A stretch of DNA of 39,739 bases from Cyanocohniella sp. LLY (GTDB lineage Bacteria; Cyanobacteriota; Cyanobacteriia; Cyanobacteriales; Nostocaceae). Position numbers and translations under genes: made by a program. Positions 8,370-16,584 of this stretch are shown here, one piece after another; positions within the stretch are counted from its first letter, which is position 1; each line of letters opens with the position of its first letter. Where the stretch lies: assembly GCA_022241785.1 (NCBI GenBank), contig JAKOMP010000062.1, positions 1 through 39,739 on the forward strand, written 5' to 3'. The notes beneath the pieces are model-generated. The model was not told the DNA's origin. It ran no database searches and saw only the letters and a program-made list of their open reading frames with translations.

Positions 8370-8846
8370 ATGAGTGTAAATAATAGTGTTAACGGAACTC
8401 CCAATACAGAAGTATTGGACTCTCCTTTTCTCAAGACATTGATCCAACAAATACGCGGACAAGATACTTACGGAGTTTATCGTAATTGGTCGAATGAATT
8501 AATTCTCAAACCTTTTGTGGTTACCAAACAAAAGAAACGAGAAATCTCTCTTGAGGGTGAGATTGACCCCATCACTCAAGCACGGATTATGGCATTTTTC
8601 CGAGCTGTAGCCGCAGGTATTGAACAGGAAACAGGTTTGATATCTCAGGTTGTAATTGATTTGAGTCATGAAGGTTTTGGCTGGGCATTAGTCTTTTCTG
8701 GTCGTCTGTTACTAGCTATGAAAACCTTACGTGATGCTCATCGTTTTGGTTTTGATTCGCTAGAAAAATTAGCAGAAGAAGGTGAAAAATTTGTGCAAAA
8801 AGGAATTGATTTAGCCAAGCAATTCCCCGAAGTTGGCAACCTATAA
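8370..8846 (+). CDS. NifX-associated protein (DUF269 family)
   Basis: This 158-residue protein matches the NifX-associated nitrogen fixation family (DUF269), which nearly always follows nifX. Recognisable stretches are LIQQIRGQDTYGVYRNWSNE and ARIMAFFRAVAAGIEQETG, then GWALVFSGRLLL. The exact biochemical role is not established. The start is an ATG at 8370 with a poor ribosome site, 20 bp after nifX, which suggests translational coupling. Confidence 0.9.
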   Translation: MSVNNSVNGTPNTEVLDSPFLKTLIQQIRGQDTYGVYRNWSNELILKPFVVTKQKKREISLEGEIDPITQARIMAFFRAVAAGIEQETGLISQVVIDLSHEGFGWALVFSGRLLLAMKTLRDAHRFGFDSLEKLAEEGEKFVQKGIDLAKQFPEVGNL

Positions 8847-9182
8847 ATCAGGCGATTAGAAAGATGCCTCCGGCACGCTACGCGGTAAGCGGAGCTATGC
8901 CCTTTAGGGCTTTACGCGACTATACAGGCTAAACTCCCGGCTCGAAGTAGCTTCATCGAACGTTCTACGCGGGTTGCTTTTTATTAGTCCGCGTAGGCGG
9001 TGAAGGAGTTGCAGTCTACAGCCCTTCGGGCATCCTTCTCCCAAGGGGAGACGCCAAAGGCGAACGGCGGGCGGTTCCCGTCGGTTGCAAACTCCTGAAC
9101 CCGGAGGGACTTAGTTTGTGTAGCCGCGACTTCAGTCGCCTGGTACTCAAAAATCGCAAGTTTTTCAAATTAGGAGTACTGG
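8847..9182. repeat. Repeat-packed spacer with nested dispersed repeats
   Basis: There is no gene in this 336-bp gap inside the nif cluster. It holds several GC-rich palindromic units: a hairpin-rich stretch at about 8866-8925 (CCCTTTAGGGC), then a repeat whose halves AGTCCGCGTAGGCGG (8986-9000) and ACTTAGTTTGTGTAGCC (9109 onward) are separated by a 108-nt insert at 9001-9108. The insert contains GCCCTTCGGGC and ends in GAACCCGGAGGG. A ribosome site for the next gene (TTAGGAGT) lies at the right end. Confidence 0.75.
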
Positions 9183-9401
9183 ATGGTGCAGGCGGAAGAA
9201 ACAAATATTGAGGAACTGAAAACCAAAATCAAGAAGCTCAATAGTAAGGCAGGTCAAATGAAGATGGATCTGCATGATTTAGCAGAGGGTCTGCCGACAG
9301 ATTACAAAACACTTATGGATGTTGCGGCTGCAACTTATGAAATTTATCGTCAGCTAGATGAACTTAAGCAACAACTGAAAAAATTGGAGAATACTAAATG
9401 A
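9183..9401 (+). CDS. Small helical nif-cluster protein (DUF683, CCE_0567-like)
   Basis: This 72-residue protein is strongly helical and charged, with heptad-like LKTKIKKLNSKAGQMKMDL and a C-terminal LDELKQQLKKLE. It fits the small DUF683/Rop-like family found beside nifX and nifW in cyanobacteria, whose members form metal-binding helical bundles. The start is an ATG with AGGAG about 7 nt upstream. Its stop overlaps the nifW start by 4 nt (ATGA), showing tight coupling. Confidence 0.85.
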   Translation: MVQAEETNIEELKTKIKKLNSKAGQMKMDLHDLAEGLPTDYKTLMDVAAATYEIYRQLDELKQQLKKLENTK

Positions 9402-9715
9402 CCGGCACTATTGATGAATTCAAGAAACTCGTAGATGCAGAAGAATTTTTACAGTTTTTTAATCTGCCCTACGACCAACAATTTGTGAATGTAAATCGTT
9501 TGCATATTTTGAAGAAATTTGCTCAATTTATTAGTCAAATTGATGACGCTGCTCCTGATTTAAATTCAGAAGAAAGACTTGAGCAATATTCTTTGGCTTT
9601 GCAAAAAGCTTATGACTTATTTCTAGAATCAACACCCCATGAACAAAAGCTGTTCAAAGTGTTTAACGATAAGCAGAAGAATGTAGTCACTCTGACAGAA
9701 ATCACTTCTGATTAG
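9398..9715 (+). CDS. nifW: Nitrogenase-stabilising protein NifW
   Basis: This 105-residue protein matches NifW in size and in the signature FKKLVDAEEFLQFFNLPYDQQFVNVNRLHILKKF (9419-9520). NifW is thought to protect or help mature the MoFe protein against oxygen damage. It overlaps the DUF683 gene by 4 nt at its start. Its TAG stop touches the AGGAGGT ribosome site of hesA, so the DUF683 gene, nifW and hesA look like one translation unit. Confidence 0.93.
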   Translation: MTGTIDEFKKLVDAEEFLQFFNLPYDQQFVNVNRLHILKKFAQFISQIDDAAPDLNSEERLEQYSLALQKAYDLFLESTPHEQKLFKVFNDKQKNVVTLTEITSD

Positions 9716-9725
9716 GAGGTAAAAA

Positions 9726-10514
9726 GTGATCAACCTAACGCCTACCGAATTAGAACGCTATAGTCGCCAAATGATGCTCCCAAATTTTGGCGAACTAGCT
9801 CAAAAACGCCTGAAGTCAGCGACGGTTCTGGTTACGGGTGTGGGGGGATTAGGCGGTACGGCGGCGCTTTACTTAGCAGTAGCGGGCGTTGGGCGACTAA
9901 TCTTAGTCCGGGGTGGTGATTTGCGCTTGGATGATATGAATCGTCAGATTTTAATGACTGATGATTGGGTAGGTAAACCCAGGGTATTCAAAGCTAAAGA
10001 AACTCTAGAAGCTATCAATCCTGATATCCAAGTGGAAGTAGTTCATGATTACATCACCTCGGACAATGTGGACTCGTTAGTACAATCGGCTGATATGGCT
10101 TTGGACTGCGCCCATAATTTTACGGAACGCAACTTGTTAAATGCAGCTTGTGTGCGTTGGCGTAAACCAATGGTGGAAGCAGCTATGGATGGGATGGAGG
10201 CTTACTTAACCACGATTATTCCTGGTGTGACTCCTTGTTTATCTTGTCTATTTCCAGAAAAGCCTGATTGGGATCGACGGGCTTTTTCCGTGCTGGGCGC
10301 TGTATCTGGAACACTGGCTTGTCTGACGGCTTTGGAAGCAATTAAGTTGATTACTGGTTTTAGCCAACCTTTATTATCGCAATTGTTGACCATTGACCTG
10401 AATCGGATGGAATTTGCCAAGCGCCGTTCTCAGCGCGATCGCTCTTGTCCAGTATGCGGTAATACTGCCCCCTGGAGATACGGACAGTCCCAATCTGTAG
10501 TCACAAGTCATTAA
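9726..10514 (+). CDS. hesA: HesA, ThiF/MoeB-type adenylating enzyme
   Basis: This 262-residue E1-like protein has a nucleotide-binding loop GVGGLGG at about 38-44, the family pattern R-Q at 73-74 (MNRQIL), and two CxxC pairs (CLSC 171-174, CPVC 241-244) that should bind zinc. The family activates a C-terminal carboxylate of a small protein for sulfur transfer. HesA is induced with heterocyst nitrogen fixation in Anabaena, and its exact substrate is unsettled. The start codon is GTG at 9726, supported by a perfect AGGAGGT 5 nt upstream. Confidence 0.93.
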   Translation: MINLTPTELERYSRQMMLPNFGELAQKRLKSATVLVTGVGGLGGTAALYLAVAGVGRLILVRGGDLRLDDMNRQILMTDDWVGKPRVFKAKETLEAINPDIQVEVVHDYITSDNVDSLVQSADMALDCAHNFTERNLLNAACVRWRKPMVEAAMDGMEAYLTTIIPGVTPCLSCLFPEKPDWDRRAFSVLGAVSGTLACLTALEAIKLITGFSQPLLSQLLTIDLNRMEFAKRRSQRDRSCPVCGNTAPWRYGQSQSVVTSH

Positions 10515-10578
10515 ATAACTCACACAAATTCCTTCACTTGCAATCAGAACACATAATCGCTACAAATCAGGAGACTTG

Positions 10579-10950
10579 ATGAGCGTTACTTTGACAGAAA
10601 AAGCAGAATTTCGTCTGCGAGCCTTTTTACAAAGTTCAAACCCCGATAATGATGACGCTAAAAAGGGTATCCGTGTCTCTGTGAAAGATGGTGGTTGCAG
10701 TGGCTATGAGTATGGAATTGATGTCACCAGCAATCCCCAAGCAGATGATTTGGTAATCCAGCAAGGTAAAGTGCTGGTTTATGTAGATGCCAAAAGTGCG
10801 CCTTTACTAGAAGGGGTGGTAATCGATTTTGTCGACGGGGTTATGGAAAGTGGCTTTAAGTTCACTAACCCCAACGCCAGCGATACCTGCGGTTGTGGTA
10901 AATCCTTCACAGCAGGTGATTGTACCCCTACCGGCATACCTTGTAGCTAA
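10579..10950 (+). CDS. hesB: HesB, A-type Fe-S cluster carrier
   Basis: This 123-residue IscA/HesB-family protein delivers Fe-S clusters, probably to nitrogenase components. The three ligand cysteines are Cys40 (GGCSGYEYG) and Cys104/Cys106 (DTCGCGKSF). A short tail adds two more cysteines (Cys115, Cys122). The ATG at 10579 has AGGAGAC well placed upstream; an in-frame TTG at 10576 is less likely. It follows hesA by 64 bp and precedes fdxH. Confidence 0.95.
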   Translation: MSVTLTEKAEFRLRAFLQSSNPDNDDAKKGIRVSVKDGGCSGYEYGIDVTSNPQADDLVIQQGKVLVYVDAKSAPLLEGVVIDFVDGVMESGFKFTNPNASDTCGCGKSFTAGDCTPTGIPCS

Positions 10951-11058
10951 GAACTACTTGCAGACGAACTCCGCGCTACTTATCGAAGTTGAATGAGGGA
11001 GATTTTTAAACTTCGAGAACACAATCTCAGTCTTATAATCCTTGAGGAGAATCGGAAA

Positions 11059-11358
11059 ATGGCTACCTATCAAGTTAGATTAATCAGCAAAAAAGAAAAC
11101 ATCGATACCACCATTGAAGTGGATGAAGAAACCACAATTTTGGAAGGAGCAGAAGAAAATGGTATTGAGTTACCTTTCTCTTGTCATTCCGGTTCTTGCT
11201 CTAGTTGTGTAGGCAAAGTAGTTGAAGGTGAAGTTGATCAATCTGATCAAATCTTTTTAGATGACGAGCAAATGTCTAAAGGATTCGCCCTACTTTGTGT
11301 TACTTATCCCCGTTCCAATTGCACAATTAAGACTCATCAAGAACCATATCTTGTGTAA
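11059..11358 (+). CDS. fdxH: Heterocyst [2Fe-2S] ferredoxin FdxH
   Basis: This 99-residue plant-type ferredoxin has exactly the FdxH length. Cluster ligands are Cys42, Cys47, Cys50 and Cys80 ([10 protein letters not shown] and LLCVTY). FdxH donates electrons to the nitrogenase reductase NifH in heterocysts. The ATG at 11059 has GAGGAGA upstream; an upstream in-frame ATG at 10993 would add 22 non-family residues. It is the last gene of the nif cluster and is followed by a terminator. Confidence 0.96.
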   Translation: MATYQVRLISKKENIDTTIEVDEETTILEGAEENGIELPFSCHSGSCSSCVGKVVEGEVDQSDQIFLDDEQMSKGFALLCVTYPRSNCTIKTHQEPYLV

Positions 11359-11404
11359 AGTTTTGCTTTGAGCGCTACACTAGCAATATTGGAAATTTAG
11401 AAGG

Positions 11405-11433
11405 ATGAAGGATATTATTTATCCTTCATTTTT
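11405..11433 (+). terminator. Rho-independent terminator after fdxH
   Basis: A perfect 10-bp stem (ATGAAGGATA at 11405-11414 with TATCCTTCAT at 11420-11429) with a 5-nt loop runs into TTTTT. It begins 46 nt after the fdxH stop and marks the end of the nif transcription unit. Confidence 0.85.
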
Positions 11434-11501
11434 GTTTAAGTAGAACAACTTGAAAAAACCAAATTATGTCAAGTAATGTAAAACAAAATTGCATTAAGTT
11501 C

Positions 11502-11547
11502 GTAGTAAGGACTTCAGTCCTTATTAGAGGAATAAAGTCCTCACTAC
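11502..11547. repeat. Palindromic dispersed repeat in the fdxH-OYE spacer
   Basis: GTAGTAAGGACTT (11502-11514) pairs with AAGTCCTCACTAC (11535-11547), one mismatch, forming a long hairpin. GTAGT...AGGACTNNAGTCCT repeats are widespread between genes in Nostoc. The rest of 11434-11764 is A/T-rich spacer in which I see no gene. Confidence 0.7.
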
Positions 11548-11764
11548 AGACCTTTAATTATTTACACCATTCTACTTATGTAGGAATTTTAAATGAGTAG
11601 CTAAATGCCTAAAATCTTTGCTGGATAAGAAATAAGGGCATTTTTTCGGAATTTTTTGTATTTGCTTCCCCATCCCCCGCCTTGATTAAGCTCATAAAAT
11701 TGCGTGGCTCCCGCAAAGTCTTAAGTTATGTAAAAGTAATAGTGCAAACTTAAAAGTATGAACT

Positions 11765-12883
11765 ATGACTACTCAAGCGGTATCTCCAGGCTTACTCAAT
11801 CCATTTCAACTGGGAGATTTAACACTAAAAAATCGCGTAATTATGGCTCCCATGACACGCTCAAGAGCAGGTGTTACACGTATGCCCAATGCCCTGATGG
11901 CAGAGTATTACGTTCAGCGCGCTGCGGCAGGATTAATTATCACAGAAGCAACTGTCATTTCTCATCAGGCTAATGGTTGGGAAAATACACCAGGTATTTA
12001 TTCACCAGAACAAGGCGAAGCTTGGAAAGAAATTGTATCTGCTGTTCACGCTCAAGGAACGCCGATTTTTCTCCAATTATGGCACTGTGGGCGGGCTTCA
12101 CACAGTAGTTTTCAAGAAAATGATCAACTGCCAGTAGCACCATCTGCAATTAAGATAAATGGGGATTCCATTCATACCCCTAATGGCAAACAATCTTATG
12201 AGACCCCAAGGGCGCTGGAAACGGATGAAATACCGTTAATTGTGGAGGATTATCGTCAAGCAGCTCAAAAAGCAAAAGCAGCAGGGTTTGATGGCGTTGA
12301 AATTCACGCCGCAAATGGTTATTTAATTGATGCATTCCTACAATCCAAAACGAATCAGCGAACTGATCAGTGGGGAGGAAATGTGCAAAATCGCTATCGT
12401 TTCCTCAAAGAAATTGTTGAGGCGATTTTGACCGTATGGCCATCAAACCGGATTGGAGTCCGCTTATCTCCTAATGGTGTTTTCAATGATATGGGTTCTC
12501 CAGATTACCGAGAAACTTTTCTCTATATAGCTGAACAATTAAATACTTATGGGTTAGCTTATCTTCATTTACTTGATGGGCTAGCCTTTGGCTTTCACGA
12601 GTTAGGGATACCCATGACATTAACAGAGTTCCGAGATGTGTTTACAGGGACACTCATGGGCAACTGTGGCTATAGCCAAGAAGAGGCAGAAGAGGCCATT
12701 AAAAGTGAAATCGCCGATTTGATAGCCTTTGGTCGTCCGTTTATCAGCAATCCTGACTTAGTGGAACGTTTTACCAATAACTGGCCACTGAATCCGCCTG
12801 CCGAAATGAAAGACTGGTATTCCTTTGTACCATCCGGATATATCGATTTTCCCACTTATCAGGAATCTTCAATAACTTCCTAA
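11765..12883 (+). CDS. Old yellow enzyme family alkene reductase
   Basis: This 372-residue FMN-dependent NAD(P)H oxidoreductase belongs to the OYE/NemA group. Members reduce activated C=C bonds of enones or maleimides. The N-terminus LLNPFQLGDLTLKNRVIMAPMTRSR gives the strand with the Met/Thr FMN contacts. LQLWHCGRASH carries the active-site region. GFDGVEIHAANGYLIDAFLQ contains the substrate-binding His and Asn, and RTDQWGG follows. The C-terminal FGRPFISNPDLVERF binds flavin phosphate. The physiological substrate is unknown. It has the same strand as nif but lies after the fdxH terminator. Confidence 0.92.
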   Translation: MTTQAVSPGLLNPFQLGDLTLKNRVIMAPMTRSRAGVTRMPNALMAEYYVQRAAAGLIITEATVISHQANGWENTPGIYSPEQGEAWKEIVSAVHAQGTPIFLQLWHCGRASHSSFQENDQLPVAPSAIKINGDSIHTPNGKQSYETPRALETDEIPLIVEDYRQAAQKAKAAGFDGVEIHAANGYLIDAFLQSKTNQRTDQWGGNVQNRYRFLKEIVEAILTVWPSNRIGVRLSPNGVFNDMGSPDYRETFLYIAEQLNTYGLAYLHLLDGLAFGFHELGIPMTLTEFRDVFTGTLMGNCGYSQEEAEEAIKSEIADLIAFGRPFISNPDLVERFTNNWPLNPPAEMKDWYSFVPSGYIDFPTYQESSITS

Positions 12884-12918
12884 GAATTTGTTTGAGAATC
12901 CGGTATTGTAGTCAGCGA

Positions 12919-13127
12919 AGGAACAGAAACTAAAATAATTCCCGTAGTGGGCTGACACAGCTAAAATAGTGTATTAGATGTAGGTTGGGGAGCCACTCAC
13001 GTGGGCGGGTTTCCCGACTTGAGTGAAGTGGCGTTTGAAGTAAGAAACCCAGCATCATTGGCAGAGTTGGGTAGTGCTGCGCTGAATCCAACCTACAATT
13101 TTTGGATCTTATTTAATCCCTGATCCT
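12919..13127. repeat. Dispersed repeat copy 1, carrying a hairpin insert
   Basis: This non-coding stretch is a relative of 39268-39395: both begin with AGGAACAG, share AATTCCCGTAG and AACATCATTGGCAG-like blocks, and end with TTATTTAATCCC-GATCCT. Copy 1 is longer, partly because of a GC-rich hairpin at 12992-13032 (GCCACT...AGTGGC flanking GGGCGGGTTTCCCG). It fills most of the 284-bp gap between the OYE gene and the next gene. Confidence 0.75.
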
Positions 13128-13167
13128 CAAGTTTAGCGATTCCACCTCGTGGACAAACAGAGATAAT

Positions 13168-14043
13168 ATGGCTCATTTAGATATTCGTCGCTTGGAAAAT
13201 GTCAACGGCGATTTTTATGTAGATACTACTTGTATTGATTGTGATACATGTCGCTGGATGGCATCTCAAGTATTTTCTCGTATGAATCAACAGTCGGCAG
13301 TATATCACCAGCCACAAAACGAAGTAGAAAGATTAGCCGCACTCCAAGCCCTTTTAGCTTGTCCGACTAATTCTATCGGCACAGTTGAGAAGCCATACGA
13401 TATCAAAGTTGCTCAACAAAGTTTTCCAATTTTAGTCGATGAAAATATCTATCACTGTGGTTATCATTCAGAAAAATCTTACGGTGCTGCTAGTTATTTA
13501 ATTCAACTTGCCGCAGGTAATATTCTAGTGGATTCTCCCCAGTTTTTATCACCTTTAGTCAAGCGTATTGAAGAAATGGGTGGGATTCGCTATATGTATT
13601 TAACTCATAGGGATGATGTAGCAGATCATCAAAAATTTGCTGAACATTTCCAGTGTCAGCGCATTCTCCACACTGACGAAATTACTGCGGATACTCGAAA
13701 TGTAGAAATCCAATTAACTGGAAAAGAAGCATTTGCTTTAACTCCCGATTTGCTAATTATCCCCGTTCCTGGTCATACCAAAGGACATACAGTTTTACTG
13801 TACAAAAATAAATTTTTATTCACAGGCGACCATCTTGCTTGGTCAGAAAGCCGAAATCAGTTGGTAGCATTTCACGATGTCTGTTGGTATTCTTGGGCAG
13901 AACAAATAAAATCAATGCATCAGTTAGCTAGTTACTCGTTTGAGTGGGTACTACCTGGTCATGGACGGAGATTTCATGCTGATGTTGACACAATGCGTCA
14001 GCAGATGAACAAATGTATTGAGTTCATGGAATCAATGAATTAA
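13168..14043 (+). CDS. Ferredoxin-like / metallo-beta-lactamase-fold fusion protein
   Basis: This 291-residue protein has two parts. Residues 1-70 are ferredoxin-like, with C22xxC25xxC28 and Cys65 followed by Pro, enough to bind one 4Fe-4S cluster. Residues 80-285 form a metallo-beta-lactamase-fold hydrolase: THRDDVADH (His147, Asp150, Asp153, His154), PGHTKGHT (His203), GD at 220-221 and LPGHGRRFH (His265). The metal motif is the THxDDxADH variant rather than THxHxDH. The fusion suggests a redox-sensing or redox-driven hydrolase; the substrate is unknown. It is probably co-transcribed with the peroxiredoxin-like gene 63 bp downstream. Confidence 0.85.
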   Translation: MAHLDIRRLENVNGDFYVDTTCIDCDTCRWMASQVFSRMNQQSAVYHQPQNEVERLAALQALLACPTNSIGTVEKPYDIKVAQQSFPILVDENIYHCGYHSEKSYGAASYLIQLAAGNILVDSPQFLSPLVKRIEEMGGIRYMYLTHRDDVADHQKFAEHFQCQRILHTDEITADTRNVEIQLTGKEAFALTPDLLIIPVPGHTKGHTVLLYKNKFLFTGDHLAWSESRNQLVAFHDVCWYSWAEQIKSMHQLASYSFEWVLPGHGRRFHADVDTMRQQMNKCIEFMESMN

Positions 14044-14106
14044 GTGAGAGGTTCAAGAAGCAATAAAGCCTTAAAATCATAATTGAAGACTGTTGCTCTT
14101 ACCTAA

Positions 14107-14901
14107 ATGAATACTCAAATACGCTCCGATTCTCCAGAGATTTACGCAATTTTGCATCAAACTCAATGCTTACGCGTTAGCGATGGAGAGATTAAACCCG
14201 TTTTAGATAGTTGCTCGAATACTTCAAAGTTACTCGTACTTATTTGGTCACAGTTGGGAGATTTTGATAATTTAGAATACGCTTGGTGGCTGCGAAGAGA
14301 AAAAGAAAATATTGCAGCCAGAGGAATTACAATTCGTGCTATTGGAATTGGAAACCGCAATTCTGGGATCAAGTTTTGTGAGTATACAGGATTTCCTCAA
14401 GAATGGTTGTTTGTGGATGCAATAGCTGAAATTCACGCTACTTTAGGGCTTTATCGTGGTTTATCTATCCAATTCCCAATGTTATCAACGTCAAAAAAAG
14501 CATGGCTGAATTTAATGCTCATGTGTGCTGGAATTGGTAGTCCTGGAACTTTGAAGGAAGTTTTTCGGGGTTATAAAGGTGATAAAAAAGCTCCTCAGTT
14601 AATTGCTGATGAGGAAGTTGTAAGAAATACACCTTTACCACCAATGAAAGGTTCATTTTTCAAAGCTGCTGGAGGAACAGGCTTTCAGCGTCCTTTTGAA
14701 TTAGCAACTCTACGCCTGCGAAACATGACCGAAGTTTTGAGCAACTGGAATACTTATGTACCAGATTCATCGTATTTAACGCAACGGGGAGGAACTTTTT
14801 TATTTGATTCTCAAGGTAAATTAATTTATGAACATCGCGATCGCGGTATTCTGGGTTTTGCTGAAAATATGAGCAATCCCTTATCTTTTTTGGATAAGTA
14901 A
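14107..14901 (+). CDS. Peroxiredoxin-like protein without the usual active-site cysteines
   Basis: This 264-residue protein resembles the AhpC/TSA_2 (PRXL2-like) group: a thioredoxin-fold core with LLVLIWSQLGDFDNLEYAWWLRR and the later RAIGIGNRNSGIKFCEYTGFP, WLFVDAIAEIHATLGLY, and a C-terminal GGTFLFDSQGKLIYEHRD. Where a family member would carry CPFC or a single resolving Cys, this protein reads QLGDFDN, so classical peroxidase chemistry is unlikely. It may be a lipid or redox-linked protein of unknown function. It shares strand and spacing with the ferredoxin/metallo-hydrolase gene. Confidence 0.75.
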   Translation: MNTQIRSDSPEIYAILHQTQCLRVSDGEIKPVLDSCSNTSKLLVLIWSQLGDFDNLEYAWWLRREKENIAARGITIRAIGIGNRNSGIKFCEYTGFPQEWLFVDAIAEIHATLGLYRGLSIQFPMLSTSKKAWLNLMLMCAGIGSPGTLKEVFRGYKGDKKAPQLIADEEVVRNTPLPPMKGSFFKAAGGTGFQRPFELATLRLRNMTEVLSNWNTYVPDSSYLTQRGGTFLFDSQGKLIYEHRDRGILGFAENMSNPLSFLDK

Positions 14902-14906
14902 TTCAA

Positions 14907-15551
14907 TTAATCCCCATTTACAAACTGAATAAGTCTACCTAAATGTTTCAGGATTTTTAAAACTCCAGATAAATTGTTTAGATGTTGCGATCGCGTGGCA
15001 AATATATCGGAAATACCATACTGTTTCCCCAAAATTTTGACAAATAAAAAGCTACTACCATTGGTGATCATGCCGTACAGAGGTTGTTCTGGGTTAGGAT
15101 GAACCGCCATGTAAGCTAATGTTTGGGGAATTGCTAATTCTAAATCAAAGATTGTCTTTTTTGACTCAATTAAAACAATCCATAATCTAGCTTGCAAAAC
15201 TAAAACATCAATTCTTCCTCGTAAAATTTCTTCATTATCTCCTTGTGCTGCAATTTCAACTGATACCTCGGTTTTAAATCTATAAGGTGCTTGATAAAAA
15301 CCTGCAAGTTCAAGTAATGGGGAAAGCACAACCATTTTGACAGTTTCTTCTAAAAGACTTCCATAGGAGATTTGATATAAATAGTTTTGTCGAACTTGTT
15401 CTAATCTTGTTTGCTCTGCTTCATTTAAGGGTGGTAAATCTACCATCCATTCGGTAAAAAATTGGCTATCACTACTTAGTGTTAACCCTAGTTTTTCCTC
15501 GACTTGGCGAAGAGTGGTGATTTTTTCTGCAATGGCTATGCTGGTGGTCAT
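14907..15551 (-). CDS. Stand-alone HsdR N-terminal-like nuclease domain protein
   Basis: This 214-residue protein resembles the type I restriction enzyme R subunit N-terminal domain (HSDR_N). The PD-(D/E)xK nuclease pattern is visible as RGRIDVLV followed by IVLIESKKT, preceded by a conserved SYGSLLEETVKMVVLSPLLELAGF. No helicase domain follows, and no methylase or specificity subunit is nearby. Proteins of this type are common orphans in cyanobacteria. The ends of this gene and of the peroxiredoxin-like gene are only 5 bp apart, convergent. Confidence 0.8.
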   Translation of the reverse strand: MTTSIAIAEKITTLRQVEEKLGLTLSSDSQFFTEWMVDLPPLNEAEQTRLEQVRQNYLYQISYGSLLEETVKMVVLSPLLELAGFYQAPYRFKTEVSVEIAAQGDNEEILRGRIDVLVLQARLWIVLIESKKTIFDLELAIPQTLAYMAVHPNPEQPLYGMITNGSSFLFVKILGKQYGISDIFATRSQHLNNLSGVLKILKHLGRLIQFVNGD

Positions 15552-15602
15552 ATTGAATTTCTTGAAAGTGATACCTGCCAGTAGGATAGTCGGTACACAA
15601 GA

Positions 15603-16484
15603 TTAAATAAACTTTTGAGTAAATTGTACAAAATTTTCTGCAATAGGCGTAAAATTGCTTTGCTGCCAGATTACAGCAGTTTCTATTACAGGTGCTTCTT
15701 CTAGTATGGGAAGATAAATTACACCAGACCTTTGCAGATTTTGTAGAGAAGATGGTGTAATGGCCACACCCATTCCAGCCGATACTAATCCAATAATTGT
15801 TTGCATTTGAATGGCCTCTTGAGTAATGTTAGGTTGGCAGTTTTCCTGCTGAAAAAGACTCATGATGCGATCATAAAGTCCTGGTGCTAGATAGCGAGGA
15901 AACATGATTAAAGGTTCACTTAAGAGCGATCGCACATAGATATATTCTTGTTGAGCCAATGAATGAGTTGATGACAAAGCCACAACTAAGGTTTGCCTGT
16001 GAATACACTGATAAGAGAGTGTGTCATCTTCCAAAGGTGGATGAGCAAAACCTACATGAATCCGGGAATCTCTCAGTGCTTGCTCCTGTTGACTTGTAGT
16101 TAACTCTAGTAAAACTAGTTCTACTTCCAGAAATTGCTGGCGAAATTCTCGCAAAATCAAAGGTAATAAGTCATAAATTACCAAACTAGTAAATCCTATT
16201 CTCAGTTGACCTGTTTCACCTCTGCCAATTTTTTGAGTCAGCGCCACTGCTGTTTCTAGTTGCATCAGTAGTTGATAAGCTTCTTGTAAAAAAATCTTAC
16301 CCGCTGCTGTTAGCTGTACTTGGCGCTTAGTTTGGCGATGAAAAAGTTTTACGCCTAGTTCTGCTTCTAGCTGCTGAATTTGTTGACTCAGAGGCGGTTG
16401 CGCTATGTGCAGTCTTTCGGCGGCTTTAGTGAAATGTAGTTCTTCAGCTACAGCAATAAAGTAGCGCAGGTGTCGTAGTTCCAT
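15603..16484 (-). CDS. LysR-type transcriptional regulator
   Basis: This 293-residue regulator starts with a classic N-terminal winged helix-turn-helix (MELRHLRYFIAVAEELHF, then AAERLHIAQPPLSQQIQQLE). The effector domain from about residue 90 resembles the CatM/BenM/AlsR subgroup, which binds small carboxylates. It is divergent from ilvD with a 100-bp gap, so self-repression and control of ilvD are plausible but inferred. Confidence 0.92.
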   Translation of the reverse strand: MELRHLRYFIAVAEELHFTKAAERLHIAQPPLSQQIQQLEAELGVKLFHRQTKRQVQLTAAGKIFLQEAYQLLMQLETAVALTQKIGRGETGQLRIGFTSLVIYDLLPLILREFRQQFLEVELVLLELTTSQQEQALRDSRIHVGFAHPPLEDDTLSYQCIHRQTLVVALSSTHSLAQQEYIYVRSLLSEPLIMFPRYLAPGLYDRIMSLFQQENCQPNITQEAIQMQTIIGLVSAGMGVAITPSSLQNLQRSGVIYLPILEEAPVIETAVIWQQSNFTPIAENFVQFTQKFI

Positions 16485-16584
16485 ATTTTTGATATTTTAT
16501 AAGTCTCAATTTTAAATATATATATATTGGACATCTCAAAAACGTCTACATATGATACTCGTACAGTGAATAAGTGAAAAAACA
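16485..16584. promoter_or_regulatory. Divergent promoter region between the LysR gene and ilvD
   Basis: The 100-bp gap contains an A/T palindrome (AATATATATATATT at about 16515-16528) followed by TTGGACATCTC. A symmetric A/T-rich site between divergent genes is where a LysR regulator usually binds. No -35/-10 assignment is secure. Confidence 0.45.

Noticed and set aside
11758-11973. 71-codon frame overlapping the start of the OYE gene
   Set aside because: It is a shifted-frame shadow of the OYE coding sequence; the OYE frame carries the family motifs.
14907-15551. Type I restriction-modification system
   Set aside because: Only an HsdR N-terminal-like domain is present; HsdM and HsdS genes and the helicase part are absent.
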